64,000 nt of DNA, taken from Pristimantibacillus sp052113225 (GTDB lineage: Bacteria > Bacillota > Bacilli > Paenibacillales > Paenibacillaceae). The position numbers and the translations under genes are program-made. Below, one piece after another: positions 52,516 through 61,630 of the stretch. Under the pieces are notes generated by a model. The model had not been told where the DNA came from and made no database searches. It saw only the letters and a list, made by a program, of their open reading frames with translations. The stretch spans positions 403,066 to 467,065 of the forward strand of contig NZ_JBFRCT010000005.1 in the NCBI RefSeq assembly GCF_052113225.1, read 5' to 3'. The first letter of the stretch is position 1. Every line of letters starts with the position of its first letter.

Positions 52516-52713
52516 ATAAGACCCTCGCAGGGTCTTATGAATACTAATTTTACTGAACTACCATTATAAAGCCCCCGCAGGGTCTTATTGCACCTCGAAG
52601 TGCTCAAGACAGCTTAATTTTCCGCTAATATCAAGAAAATAAGACCCTCACAGGGACTTATGAATATTAGTTTCACACAACGAACATTGTATAAGACCCT
52701 CGCAGGGTCTTAT
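52516..52713. repeat. Four-copy palindromic repeat array
   Basis: The 23-bp unit ATAAGACCCT-CGC-AGGGTCTTAT occurs at 52516-52538 (perfect), 52566-52588 (left arm altered), 52639-52661 (one arm base changed) and 52691-52713 (perfect). The intervals after copies 1 and 3 are themselves related (GAATACTAATTT versus GAATATTAGTTT, then AC-rich). The array therefore looks like a duplicated pair with a period of about 50 bp. Confidence 0.85.
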
Positions 52714-52739
52714 AGGACGACGTAACTAGTTTTACCAGA

Positions 52740-52790
52740 CTGTCCCATGTAGGGAACTCCTTTGAGTTCCCTATATGGGACAGCCTCTTT
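52740..52790 (+). terminator. 20-bp-stem hairpin with T run
   Basis: CTGTCCCATG(T)AGGGAACTC pairs with GAGTTCCCTATATGGGACAG (one G-U pair, 4-nt loop), followed by CCTCTTTTT. It is the right end of the MITE-like element. The 52791-53063 stretch beyond it is A/T-rich and shows no credible gene. Confidence 0.8.
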
Positions 52791-53078
52791 TTAACAGAAT
52801 ATATTTGGTATTTGGTACTATTATCCTACACCGCAATTTATTGTGCAAATATTTAACATAAATGGGTGGTAAAATGCCTATGCGGGACTTTAAGCTTAGT
52901 TTTGTGTAACTAATTATGAGTTCTTCATATTTTTGAAACAATTTAAGGTTATTCTGAAGTAAAAAAGTCTCTTTTTTTGAAATTTCCATTAAATTCTAAT
53001 CATCATTCTATAACATTATTAAAATTTGATATTCAAAAGATGATAGAATAGCAGAATATATAGATGGAGTTGAAAACG

Positions 53079-54215
53079 GTGAAAAAGCGGATTACTCTTC
53101 TGGCGACCCTGACAGCTGTACTGCTGGGAGCGGTCTGGTTCATAAGCAGTCTCGGTGACAGCAGAAGCGAGAGTGGTGAAGCGGTTAAGGTGGCTCCTGC
53201 CAGATACGGGGATACGCTGGGGTTTAAGCCGAATCGTCTGGAGCTGCAGCAATTTATTGAGCAGAAGCTAATGGGCAAAGCCGGTGTCTATACGAATTAC
53301 AAGGAAACCGATGAAGCCGCGGAAGTTGCCACCGGTCACGAGACGTTAAGTGAATCTGCAGGCTTGCTCATGCGTTATTACGTGCTTACCGGGCAGAAGG
53401 ATGCCTTCGACAATGTATGGTCCCGGGCAAAGCAGACGCTGGCAACGGAAGCTGGCTTCAGTTATCGATATAGCCCTTTGCTCGATAAGAAATACCCGGT
53501 CAATGCCGTCGTTGATGATCTTCGGATTATCCGTGCGCTGCGCGAGGCAGAGACGGCTTTTGGTGATGCATACGGACAGGAAGCTGATCGTTACGGTGAT
53601 CTTGTATTTGAACATAATGTCCAGCAGGACAAGCTGTTTGATTTCTACGATATAGCCTATGGAACGACCAATGATCTTTTAACCTTATGTTATGCCGATT
53701 TTCAATCCATTCGATTGTTAGACGCCTCCTCAAAGGATAAACGGAAATTGGAAAACAAGCTTTTGGAAATCGTCTCGGGTGGGTATTTATCTGATAAGTT
53801 CCCGTTCTATGCAACCCGCTATGAGTACGCAACAGATACATATGGTGACCATGAGGGTGAAATAAGTACTATTGAGTCACTACTAACGGTGTTATCTCTC
53901 GCTGAAATCGGCAAGGAGCGTGCCTCAAGCATCACGTACATTAAGAAGGTTGTGGAGGCAGGTACGCTGTACGGCCGCTACGATCGAGAAGGTAAACCAG
54001 TGACGGATATCCAGTCTACAGCAGCTTACGCCATTGCAGCGATGATTGGCTCAACAATTGAGGATAAAGAGCTTTATGAGGATGGCATTCATCGAATGGA
54101 ACAATACCGAATTAAGGATGGGACAAGCCCGATTAACGGAAGCTTCGGGAATGCAGCTACTGAAGAGGTCTATTCGTTCGATAATTTGTTGGCTTTATTG
54201 GCTTATGCCTATTAA
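53079..54215 (+). CDS. GH8-like glycosidase of the exopolysaccharide operon (YdaJ/PssZ-like)
   Basis: A 378-residue membrane-anchored or exported protein: KKRITLLATLTAVLLGAVWFISSLG is an uncleaved signal/TM helix. The rest is an alpha-barrel of the GH8 type, with GHETLSESAGLLMRYYVLTGQKDAFDNVW near residue 85 (position of the usual SEG-type acid residue), VNAVVDDLRIIRALREAE and a C-terminal SFDNLLALLAYAY. Such enzymes trim the polymer made by the operon. Likely start GTG 53079 with GGAG 9 nt upstream; ATG 53064 overlaps that RBS. First gene of a six-gene operon. Confidence 0.8.
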   Translation: MKKRITLLATLTAVLLGAVWFISSLGDSRSESGEAVKVAPARYGDTLGFKPNRLELQQFIEQKLMGKAGVYTNYKETDEAAEVATGHETLSESAGLLMRYYVLTGQKDAFDNVWSRAKQTLATEAGFSYRYSPLLDKKYPVNAVVDDLRIIRALREAETAFGDAYGQEADRYGDLVFEHNVQQDKLFDFYDIAYGTTNDLLTLCYADFQSIRLLDASSKDKRKLENKLLEIVSGGYLSDKFPFYATRYEYATDTYGDHEGEISTIESLLTVLSLAEIGKERASSITYIKKVVEAGTLYGRYDREGKPVTDIQSTAAYAIAAMIGSTIEDKELYEDGIHRMEQYRIKDGTSPINGSFGNAATEEVYSFDNLLALLAYAY

Positions 54216-54250
54216 GACTTCATAGGAACAGTTGCGGAAAGGGGCATAGC

Positions 54251-55789
54251 ATGAATAAGCTGCAGCGGATGAAATGGAAACAAACGCTCTTCTTCTTAGA
54301 AAAGTACATATCTCCGGCCACGCTGGCGGCGTTTGGCGTTGCACTTATTTTGCTGATTGAGCTCTTTATTCCTCCTTATGTAGGCATGGCGGATAACGGG
54401 GACTATTACCGGATTTTATACAGCAATGGCTTGTACTTTAATGTGCCGGATTATACGAGCCAAACTCTCGGATATTTTGTCAAAACTTTCGGAATCTTCC
54501 AATTTTATAATGAAAATAGTGCGCTGTTGTGGTCTTCGCAGACGCTATTTGTCCGCTTATCGCTTCAGATCAGTGAGTGGTTTGGTTATGATAAGCAGTT
54601 TGATATACGAATACAGGCTGCGCTGTATGGTGTGCTGTACATTGGTGCCGTGTATTTGCTCGTCAAGGCCGTAACCTGGAAGGCTTCACGTCGAGCCGGC
54701 TACGGGCTGGCAGTTGCTGCGATTTTCGTATTTGGGGACATCGGGTATGTCGCGTATTTCAATTCTTTCTATAGTGAGAGCGTCGTGCTCATTATGCTGC
54801 TGCTCTTGTTCAGCGCATGTATGCTGCTTTACCAGCGGCAGTACAACGATTATTTCCTGCTGTTCCTGTTTGGCGTCAGCGCAATCATACTCACGACGAG
54901 TAAACAACAGAATGCGCCTATTGGTCTGATCGTTGCGATTGTTGGGGTATTGTTCGTCTTCCTGGGGCGGGAGAGGATATTTCGAGTACTTGCCGGATTG
55001 CAGGCGGTCGTTCTACTCCTTACAGCAGTGGGGACGTATGCCCTTATTCCGGAGCAATTCGTCAACATAAACAAATACCACGCAATGACGCGAGGTGTGT
55101 TGATGACGACGGATAATCCGGAAGAAGCGCTGGCCTTTTTTGGCATAGACAAGCAGTTCGCTGTCCTCACTGGTGCGATTTATTATGACCAGTTCTCCCC
55201 TATTCCCGTCGAATCGGAAGAGATGCAGGTTCAATTCCTGGACAAGTATGGATTCCCATCAATTGCAAGGTATTACTTATCCCATCCCGGTGCAGCAAGC
55301 AAGATTTTTGAGACAGCTGCGCATAACGCTTTTTCTAACCGAACGAAGCTTGGCAACTACGAGAAGGCGGCAGGCAAGCCGTTTGGGGCACGTACAGTAG
55401 CTTTTTCCGGATACAGCTATCTGAAGGAGCTGGCGGCTCCGAAGACATCGGGGTTCGTAGTGTTATGGATGACTGTGATTGCCGGACTGTATGCTCCTTC
55501 TTTCTATAGAGCTGTTAAGGCGCGTGCAATTCGAAGGGCACTTCGTCTTCCTATTATCCTCATGATGATGGCAGCGGGGCTTTGTGCGATGGGGGTAGCA
55601 GTCATTGGCGCAGGAGATGCGGACATTGCAAAGCATGAGTTTTTATTCGCGGTGACGTTTGATCTGGTTACCTTCTGGACGATTGCCGACTGCGTCTGCC
55701 GTCGGTTGTGGGGGCCAAATGCGCAGAAAAATGCGGGCGAAGAAGACGACGAACAATCGTTAGCGCAGCACCAGGAGGGACAGCAATGA
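54251..55789 (+). CDS. Polytopic membrane protein of the exopolysaccharide operon (PssA-like position)
   Basis: A 512-residue membrane protein with about eleven hydrophobic segments and an extracytoplasmic loop after the first helix containing GMADNGDYYRILYSNGLYFN. The first-helix-plus-acidic-loop arrangement is reminiscent of GT-C glycosyltransferases, but I see no certain motif. It sits in the place of pssA in the Listeria pss locus. GAAAGGGG precedes the ATG, and its stop overlaps the next start by ATGA. Probably part of the polymer synthesis or export complex. Confidence 0.7.
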   Translation: MNKLQRMKWKQTLFFLEKYISPATLAAFGVALILLIELFIPPYVGMADNGDYYRILYSNGLYFNVPDYTSQTLGYFVKTFGIFQFYNENSALLWSSQTLFVRLSLQISEWFGYDKQFDIRIQAALYGVLYIGAVYLLVKAVTWKASRRAGYGLAVAAIFVFGDIGYVAYFNSFYSESVVLIMLLLLFSACMLLYQRQYNDYFLLFLFGVSAIILTTSKQQNAPIGLIVAIVGVLFVFLGRERIFRVLAGLQAVVLLLTAVGTYALIPEQFVNINKYHAMTRGVLMTTDNPEEALAFFGIDKQFAVLTGAIYYDQFSPIPVESEEMQVQFLDKYGFPSIARYYLSHPGAASKIFETAAHNAFSNRTKLGNYEKAAGKPFGARTVAFSGYSYLKELAAPKTSGFVVLWMTVIAGLYAPSFYRAVKARAIRRALRLPIILMMMAAGLCAMGVAVIGAGDADIAKHEFLFAVTFDLVTFWTIADCVCRRLWGPNAQKNAGEEDDEQSLAQHQEGQQ

Positions 55790-57360
55790 GCAGACTAGCA
55801 GGAATAAAGCTTTGGTTGTTCTATACACTATGTCTCTGTTTAGCAGCAGCCCTGCTGGTCCCGGTCCCTGCGGCTGCACAAGAAGAGTCTAAGTCTACGA
55901 ATGTGCTGCTCGTCTATGACAGCTTAGGGGTTGATACACCTGCAGCTGGTAATGTAGAAGCTTTGCAGCAGCTGCTTTTATCGTTTGGGATGGCCGTTAA
56001 GACAATAGCGTCAGACGCCTATAAGCCTGAGATGGCAGCGGATTACCAGAAGCTGATTACGGTTTGTAACACGGAGGATTTGTGTGACTCTATCACGCAT
56101 GGGGCTGAACAATACACAGTTGACCAGCTGCATATCGGTTACAATCCCCCGGACGTTCTTCGTGAGAACCTTGTTTTGCAGACAGAAACCAGAGCAAGGC
56201 AATCGCTTAAACTGTCGGTTGATGGACTCTCGCAAGACCATGTATTCGTCAGTCGACTGGATTTCATTGCGGAAGGAAAGGGCGAGACTTACGGACGAAT
56301 GACGTCTACGGACGGGACTGTTAATGCCCCATTCGCTATTAAGGCTGGCGGCTACGCCTATGTGCCGTATTTTGAGCCGGGCAATATGAGTGAAATGGCG
56401 ATCACCTACGTTCTGCGGGCATGGCTTGGTATAGACGCTGCAAATGCTCCTTCACAGGCGTATTTGCTCATTCGAGGCGTGACGCCTTTTATTGATTTGA
56501 ATAGACTTGAGGGGCTCTCGAAGCAATTGTATGAAGCCGGCATTCCGTTCCTGGTTAGTGTAAGCCCACTGTTCAGCAATACGGATTATCCGGCGATGAA
56601 GCGATACCTAGCTGCTCTGCAAACCGTTCAGTCCTATAACGGCAGTGTGCTTGTCAACGTACCGACACCAACGTCAATGGGACAGGATGCTTCGTTGTTA
56701 AAAGAGCAGCTGGACGGATTTTTGAATCATTTGGCTGAAGCGGGTATTGCCCCTCTGGGGATGACGGGGGAATTGAAGCGGGCGCAGGAGAAGACTGGAC
56801 GCGAAGCGGGTTTTGAGTTCTCGGATACAACGATTTTGTTCCCCAATGAAACAGCGTTAATACAGGAACAATCGGATGCTGTTCTGCCTTTTACTTCGTC
56901 ACCTTACAGCATGCGGGGAGAAGAGCTGTTCCAGGTTAATCGTGCAGGCAAGATATGGCCAGCTTTTCCAGTAGATCTGGCGATTACATTTGATTGGTTT
57001 GAGAGTGAAGCCAAGCAGGAGGATGCTGTTCAGGTTATAGCGAGCAGTTGGCTGCCATTCGCAGATTTTAAGTCCGGTGTGCATAGCCTGAGCAGCAGCA
57101 TGCACAAAGCCGAAGCATTGCAAGGGGCACTGCTCCTCGACGGGAAGCCGGTTGACCTGCAGGACCAGTCGAATCTCCCGGAGGAAGCGCTTCAGGTGAA
57201 GGCACCTGTACAAAAGGAGAGCTTTCATTTGTTATTTTCGGTGCAGAGCAGGGTCTTGATTGTACTGATTGTAACAACATTAATGCTGTTCGTCGTTTTC
57301 CTAATGGTCGGATATCGTTTGTATAAGAAAAAATACTACAAGTCGGGAGGGAGTTTATGA
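55786..57360 (+). CDS. DUF2334 polysaccharide deacetylase-like protein (YdaL/PssB-like)
   Basis: A 524-residue protein with a signal peptide, an extracytoplasmic domain and a C-terminal transmembrane helix (VLIVLIVTTLMLFVVFLMVGY). The N-terminal part, NVLLVYDSLGVDTPAAGNVEALQQLL, is typical of YdaL. The DUF2334 core starts at LLIRGVTPFIDLNRLEGLSKQLYEAGIPFLVSVSPLF; here the usual metal-binding Asp (DVSP) is replaced by Gly (GVTP), so deacetylase activity is questionable. ATG at 55786 has AGGAGGG upstream and overlaps the previous stop; a frame open further upstream is read-through. Coupled by ATGA to the glycosyltransferase. Confidence 0.82.
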   Translation: MSRLAGIKLWLFYTLCLCLAAALLVPVPAAAQEESKSTNVLLVYDSLGVDTPAAGNVEALQQLLLSFGMAVKTIASDAYKPEMAADYQKLITVCNTEDLCDSITHGAEQYTVDQLHIGYNPPDVLRENLVLQTETRARQSLKLSVDGLSQDHVFVSRLDFIAEGKGETYGRMTSTDGTVNAPFAIKAGGYAYVPYFEPGNMSEMAITYVLRAWLGIDAANAPSQAYLLIRGVTPFIDLNRLEGLSKQLYEAGIPFLVSVSPLFSNTDYPAMKRYLAALQTVQSYNGSVLVNVPTPTSMGQDASLLKEQLDGFLNHLAEAGIAPLGMTGELKRAQEKTGREAGFEFSDTTILFPNETALIQEQSDAVLPFTSSPYSMRGEELFQVNRAGKIWPAFPVDLAITFDWFESEAKQEDAVQVIASSWLPFADFKSGVHSLSSSMHKAEALQGALLLDGKPVDLQDQSNLPEEALQVKAPVQKESFHLLFSVQSRVLIVLIVTTLMLFVVFLMVGYRLYKKKYYKSGGSL

Positions 57361-58607
57361 CGATACCGGATATATTAATGGTTATTTGCGTTTTATGTAT
57401 CTGGTCTTTACTGCTCGTGAATATAGCGCTGATCATCGCTGGTTACTTCTACTATATGAAGCTGGAGAGTGAGATGCCGCCCGAGCTCGTAGGGGAAGCG
57501 CCTTTTGTATCCATTATGGTACCGGCCCATAATGAAGGCAAAGTGATTACCAAAACGGTAGAGTCACTACTCGCACTTGATTATCCGCATGACCGGTATG
57601 AAATTATCGTGATTAATGATAATTCTTCAGATAATAGCAGCGTACTGCTAGGTCAATTGCAGGAGAAATATAAGAGCCGCAATCTGATCATCATTAATAC
57701 CGATAATGTTACGGGAGGTAAAGGGAAATCGAACGCGCTTAATATCGGCTTTACTCGTAGCAAGGGGGAGCTTATCGCCATTTACGACGCAGATAATACC
57801 CCGGAGCGGACAGCGCTTCGTTATCTTGTAGCCGAAATCGTTAATGACGCTAAGCTTGGAGCGGTTATCGGCAAATTTCGGACGCGGAACCGGGATGAGA
57901 ACCTGCTCACCCGATTCATTAATATCGAGACCTTATCGTTTCAGTGGATGGCGCAAGCTGGCAGGTGGAAGCTGTTCAAGCTATGTACGATTCCAGGCAC
58001 CAACTTCATCATGCGCCGGCATATTATTGAAGCGATTGGAGGCTGGGACACGAAAGCGATCGCGGAAGATACAGAAATCAGCTTCCGTATTTACATGATG
58101 GGTTACCGGATCAAGTTCCAGCCCAAGTCGGTTACCTGGGAGCAAGAGCCCCAGACGGTTAAGGTATGGTTCAAGCAGCGAACACGCTGGGCGAAGGGTA
58201 ATATTTATGTGATTGTCAAAAACATCCCGCTGCTCTTCCGTCCGGAAGCGCGTACAATTCGCTTTGATATCTTATATTTTCTAGCCATCTATTTCTTACT
58301 TGTTACATCGCTCTTAACGTCGGACTTGTTACTTGTCCTGCATGCTCTAGGTTATGTCCATACGACGATTTCGGGACTAAGCTTCTACTTGTGGATACTC
58401 GCCATCACGCTGTTCGTGGTTGGGACGTTTGTTACGCTTATTACGGAGAAGGGCGAAATGCGTCCTTCGAATCTCGGTATTATTTTACTTATGTACGTCA
58501 GTTACTGTCAGCTATGGATGCTCGTCGCTGCCAACGGCCTTTATCAATATGTGAAGGACGTTATTTTTAAACGCGAAGCCAAATGGTACAAAACGGAACG
58601 GTTCTGA
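57357..58607 (+). CDS. Processive family 2 glycosyltransferase (YdaM/PssC-like, BcsA-type)
   Basis: A 416-residue membrane glycosyltransferase. One N-terminal helix, then the GT2 domain: VSIMVPAHNEGKVITKTVESLLALDYP, VINDNSSD, YDADN (DxD), the acceptor motif EDTEIS and QRTRW (QxxRW), which marks processive cellulose/chitin/PNAG-type synthases. Three to four helices follow. There is no PilZ domain, unlike Gram-negative BcsA, which fits control by a separate c-di-GMP receptor. The start overlaps the previous stop (ATGA). Builds and translocates the polymer; the sugar is unknown. Confidence 0.9.
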   Translation: MTIPDILMVICVLCIWSLLLVNIALIIAGYFYYMKLESEMPPELVGEAPFVSIMVPAHNEGKVITKTVESLLALDYPHDRYEIIVINDNSSDNSSVLLGQLQEKYKSRNLIIINTDNVTGGKGKSNALNIGFTRSKGELIAIYDADNTPERTALRYLVAEIVNDAKLGAVIGKFRTRNRDENLLTRFINIETLSFQWMAQAGRWKLFKLCTIPGTNFIMRRHIIEAIGGWDTKAIAEDTEISFRIYMMGYRIKFQPKSVTWEQEPQTVKVWFKQRTRWAKGNIYVIVKNIPLLFRPEARTIRFDILYFLAIYFLLVTSLLTSDLLLVLHALGYVHTTISGLSFYLWILAITLFVVGTFVTLITEKGEMRPSNLGIILLMYVSYCQLWMLVAANGLYQYVKDVIFKREAKWYKTERF

Positions 58608-58622
58608 GAAGGAAGTGATCAC

Positions 58623-60710
58623 ATGAATAGAAGAACAGGATTAGCGGTATGGGCGGTAGTTGCTCTGCTTGCCGCACTGCTTCTTCCGGGCGCAGGGACA
58701 AGAATCGCAGCGGCAGCGGAAGTGCAGAAGACATACGAAACACCAATGACGGAAACCTCGCTTTTGGGCACCAGCGCGTATGCTCAGCAGTTTTTTCAGG
58801 TGCCGAATTATTGGAAGGTCGAAAGCGTAGCGTTTAGGCTGGATTATAAAGTATCCCAGCTTACGATTAATGATTCATCGGTCGTTACCCTTAAACTAAA
58901 CGGTAAGCCTTTCTACACATTAAGGCCAGGGACTGATACGAATAAAAAGGTGACCCGAACCATTGGTCTTCCGCTTGAGTACTTGAAGAACGGTGTGAAT
59001 GAGCTGACGATTGAAGGGGTTATTCAGACTGAAAATAACGCAGATCAGATCTGTACCCCAACGCAGGATCAGGGCAGCTGGCTGCAAATTTTCGACAGCT
59101 CAGGTGTTGATGTGAAGTATGGATTAAAGCCTGTAGGTGCGAGCATCAGCGATTTCAGCCGCCATTTTATCGGGCTGGATACGGTGCAGGATGGGCTTGC
59201 TGCAGTATTTGTGCCGGAAAAAGGCGATCTAAATGAAACGGAAGCGGCCGTCTACGTGTTGTCCGGATTGACCGGTGTAAGTGAGGATACCTCGCACATC
59301 ATTCCACTCTTGCCTTACCGTGCGGATAATGTGAAAAATAAACCGCTGGGCATTCTCGTTGGACTTACGAAAAACCTTTCGTCAGACCTGCGCGCGAAGC
59401 TGAATGAGACATCCCTGCAGGATAAGGCGCTTATCCAGCTTATCCAAAGCGGGACATCCTCTTTGCTCGTCGTAACGTCGGACAATGAGGAAATGCTGAA
59501 AAAAGCCGGCCGTTTCATTGGTAATTCCGCTTTAATGGAACAATTGCAAGGCTCATCGAAGCTTGTGGACGAGGCGACAGAGGTTAATACGCCGGTCTCC
59601 AGCATCAGTCGTTATTTTCCACTGACGGATTCGGGTGACAAGCTTACCGGTTCATCGCATCGAGAGAAAAATTATTTCGTCACGCTGCCTAGTAACCGTT
59701 CCATTGCGGAAGCCAGTAAGCTGAGTCTGGATTTCCGTTATGCTACCAATCTGGACTTTGACCGTTCGATGATTACGGTTCTGGTTAACAATGTGCCGAT
59801 CGGCAGCAAGAAGCTGACCGCCGAACGTGCGGGGGGCGACAATCTCGAATTAACGATTCCGAAGAACCTTGGTATTTCCGGTAACTTCACGATTACGACG
59901 GCTTTTGATTTGGAGTTGAAGAACGCCGTGTGCACTGGTAATCAGGATCAAATGCCGTGGGCGTTTGTCTCCAAGGATTCGGTGCTTCAACTGAACACAA
60001 AGGATCGTACGGATATGCTGTTCAATAATTACCCGTACCCGTTCCTTCGGGACGGCAGCTTTAACCGGGTAGCTGTTGTATTGCCGCGAACCCGCGACGA
60101 CTATACGTATGCGGCGCTTTCCAATTTATTTAATCTCATGGGCCAATTTGCGACCTCTAATACCGGCGAAATCCGGTTTTATACGGATGAAGTAGCGGAG
60201 AGTGAACTGAAGGACCGACAAGTTATCGCGATTGGCTCCTACGCCGATAACCGCTACATTCGGGATAACAACGACAAGTTGTATTTCCAATATGACGAGA
60301 AAGGCGAAGGTTTCCAGTCTAATGAGAAGGTAAGTATTGAAGAAGGCTACGGGCGGAGAATCGGGACGCTGCAGCTTATCGACTCCCCCTATGGCAAAGG
60401 ACATGGCTTCCTGGCCGTAACGGGTAGCAGCTCGGAGTATGTCTATTTAGCTTCAAAGCTGGTCGGTAACTCGGCTAATTTATATAAAATTTTCGGTGAC
60501 GGGGCTATGGTCGATAAAAATGGACAGGTCAACGCTTTCCGGTTCAAGAAAGTAGCTGAGTCGGAAGAGCCGGCTGTACTTACCCAAGTGCTTGATCGCA
60601 GCGACGTTGTCAGCTTCATCATCGTGATCATGCTTGTGCTTGTTCTGGTACTTGTCTCACTTGTACTTCTCGTTCGCAAGCATCGGAAGACGAAGAAGAG
60701 GAGGAGGTAG
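58623..60710 (+). CDS. BcsB-like cellulose synthase regulatory subunit (YdaN/PssD-like)
   Basis: A 695-residue extracytoplasmic protein with a cleavable signal peptide and a C-terminal transmembrane helix (VVSFIIVIMLVLVLVLVSLVLLV) followed by a basic tail. The BcsB pattern is visible: paired carbohydrate-binding-like and flavodoxin-like domains, with ETSLLGTSAYAQQFFQVPNYWKVESVAFRLDYKVS at the start, VTLKLNGKPFYTLRP, and the second-half FPLTDSGDKLTGS plus LDFRYATNLDFDRSMITVLVNNVPIGS. It guides the nascent chain at the outer face of the membrane with the GT2 protein. AAGGAAGTG precedes the ATG. Confidence 0.9.
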   Translation: MNRRTGLAVWAVVALLAALLLPGAGTRIAAAAEVQKTYETPMTETSLLGTSAYAQQFFQVPNYWKVESVAFRLDYKVSQLTINDSSVVTLKLNGKPFYTLRPGTDTNKKVTRTIGLPLEYLKNGVNELTIEGVIQTENNADQICTPTQDQGSWLQIFDSSGVDVKYGLKPVGASISDFSRHFIGLDTVQDGLAAVFVPEKGDLNETEAAVYVLSGLTGVSEDTSHIIPLLPYRADNVKNKPLGILVGLTKNLSSDLRAKLNETSLQDKALIQLIQSGTSSLLVVTSDNEEMLKKAGRFIGNSALMEQLQGSSKLVDEATEVNTPVSSISRYFPLTDSGDKLTGSSHREKNYFVTLPSNRSIAEASKLSLDFRYATNLDFDRSMITVLVNNVPIGSKKLTAERAGGDNLELTIPKNLGISGNFTITTAFDLELKNAVCTGNQDQMPWAFVSKDSVLQLNTKDRTDMLFNNYPYPFLRDGSFNRVAVVLPRTRDDYTYAALSNLFNLMGQFATSNTGEIRFYTDEVAESELKDRQVIAIGSYADNRYIRDNNDKLYFQYDEKGEGFQSNEKVSIEEGYGRRIGTLQLIDSPYGKGHGFLAVTGSSSEYVYLASKLVGNSANLYKIFGDGAMVDKNGQVNAFRFKKVAESEEPAVLTQVLDRSDVVSFIIVIMLVLVLVLVSLVLLVRKHRKTKKRRR

Positions 60711-60715
60711 GAATC

Positions 60716-61567
60716 ATGAGGCGTAACTCAAGCCTGATATCGGATGGGGGCTTCCTGCTTCTGTTCATCGCGTGTTTCGTCACGATCATGTTTACGGCGC
60801 GTGATCCGAATCTTTATCTGCAAAATATTATCTTCTTGAATGTGGCGTTCCTGATCGCGATCATCACGTATTTTACGACGATTACGACCGGGCTTATCTT
60901 AAATATCCTGTTTGTGTTCGGGTATGGTACGTTCACGATCTATCAGACGGTTGTGCAGGGAGATGTCGTAACCGCCCAAAGCTACTTCTGGCTGTTCATG
61001 ACGCCGGTGTTTACCGCAATAACCTGGATGTTCACCCAGGCGAGCAAACAGCTTCAAGAGCAGAACGACATGCTGACGAAGAAAAATGCTTCTCTAGCCA
61101 CGATGGATGAGAGTACGAATCTGAAAAATATGCTGTCCTTCCAGAAGGATACGACCGTGTTTATGGCGTTGTCAGATCGCTACAAGATTCCATTAACGCT
61201 GCTCGTTCTAAACGTCAAATACTGGCATGAACTGAGACGTATGATTGGCGAGGAGCAGCTTAATGCTGCTGTCTACAATATTACAACGATCAGCCAGACA
61301 AGCATTCGGGCGAATGATTCGCTGTATATGCTGACTCAGGATAACCCGACTTGGGGGCTGCTCCTGTTCACGGACCGGGACGGCGCAGATATTGTCATGA
61401 ATCGGATCCGAAGCAGAATGATTGAAATGAACGAGACGGAGAAATCTAGCCGCAACCGATTTGAACTCAACCTTAGAATGGGTGCCTTCGAGTATAATGC
61501 CGAAGAAACACCTACACCTCTGGAATGGATCGCTCGGGCACGGAAGGAACTGGAGTATGATGTATAA
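60716..61567 (+). CDS. Membrane protein with degenerate GGDEF domain, probable c-di-GMP receptor (YdaK/PssE-like)
   Basis: A 283-residue protein: four transmembrane helices in the first 105 residues, a short coiled linker (ASKQLQEQNDMLTKKNASLA), then a GGDEF-fold domain. The catalytic GGDEF is replaced by TQDNP (207-211), so no cyclase activity is expected. The product-binding I-site RxxD is intact as RAND at 198-201, exactly five residues upstream as in true GGDEF proteins. This matches YdaK/PssE, which bind c-di-GMP and activate the synthase. GAGGAGGAGG precedes the ATG, overlapping the end of the previous gene. Last gene of the operon. Confidence 0.88.
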   Translation: MRRNSSLISDGGFLLLFIACFVTIMFTARDPNLYLQNIIFLNVAFLIAIITYFTTITTGLILNILFVFGYGTFTIYQTVVQGDVVTAQSYFWLFMTPVFTAITWMFTQASKQLQEQNDMLTKKNASLATMDESTNLKNMLSFQKDTTVFMALSDRYKIPLTLLVLNVKYWHELRRMIGEEQLNAAVYNITTISQTSIRANDSLYMLTQDNPTWGLLLFTDRDGADIVMNRIRSRMIEMNETEKSSRNRFELNLRMGAFEYNAEETPTPLEWIARARKELEYDV

Positions 61568-61595
61568 GCAGAGTCTATTGACTCTGATTAAGGAG

Positions 61596-61626
61596 AGGCA
61601 GCTGCGAATCGCATGCTGCCTTTTTG
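61596..61626 (+). terminator. Terminator of the exopolysaccharide operon
   Basis: AGGCAGCTGCG and CGCATGCTGCCT form a hairpin with a 3-nt loop, followed by TTTTT. Confidence 0.9.
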
Positions 61627-61630
61627 ATTT

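Larger units (their letters stand above)
52443..52786. mobile_element. MITE-like non-coding element with inverted ends and four internal palindromes
   Basis: The gene-free stretch is bounded by GGCTGTCCCATA (52446-52457) at the left and its inverted copy TATGGGACAGCC (52774-52785) at the right. Within lie four copies of a 23-bp palindrome and two terminator-type hairpins. About 340 bp, no open frame of interest. GGCTGTCCCA-type ends are common in IS1182-like elements of Firmicutes, so it could be a non-autonomous relative; no target duplication is visible. Confidence 0.5.

Noticed and set aside
52516..52713. CRISPR array (four 23-bp repeats with 27-50 bp spacers)
   Set aside because: The repeats are full palindromes, spacer lengths vary, the spacers resemble one another and no cas genes are near; a hairpin repeat element fits better.
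52771..52989. 72-codon minus-strand frame in the gap before the exopolysaccharide operon
   Set aside because: Very A/T-rich, no ribosome site, overlaps the hairpin at the element end, and no recognisable domain.
53079..61567. Cellulose synthase (bcs) operon
   Set aside because: The GT2 lacks PilZ, there is no BcsC or BcsQ, and gene order with a separate degenerate GGDEF protein matches the pss/yda type; the polymer need not be cellulose.
60716..61567. Active diguanylate cyclase
   Set aside because: The GGDEF signature is TQDNP, lacking the residues for metal and GTP binding; only the I-site is preserved.
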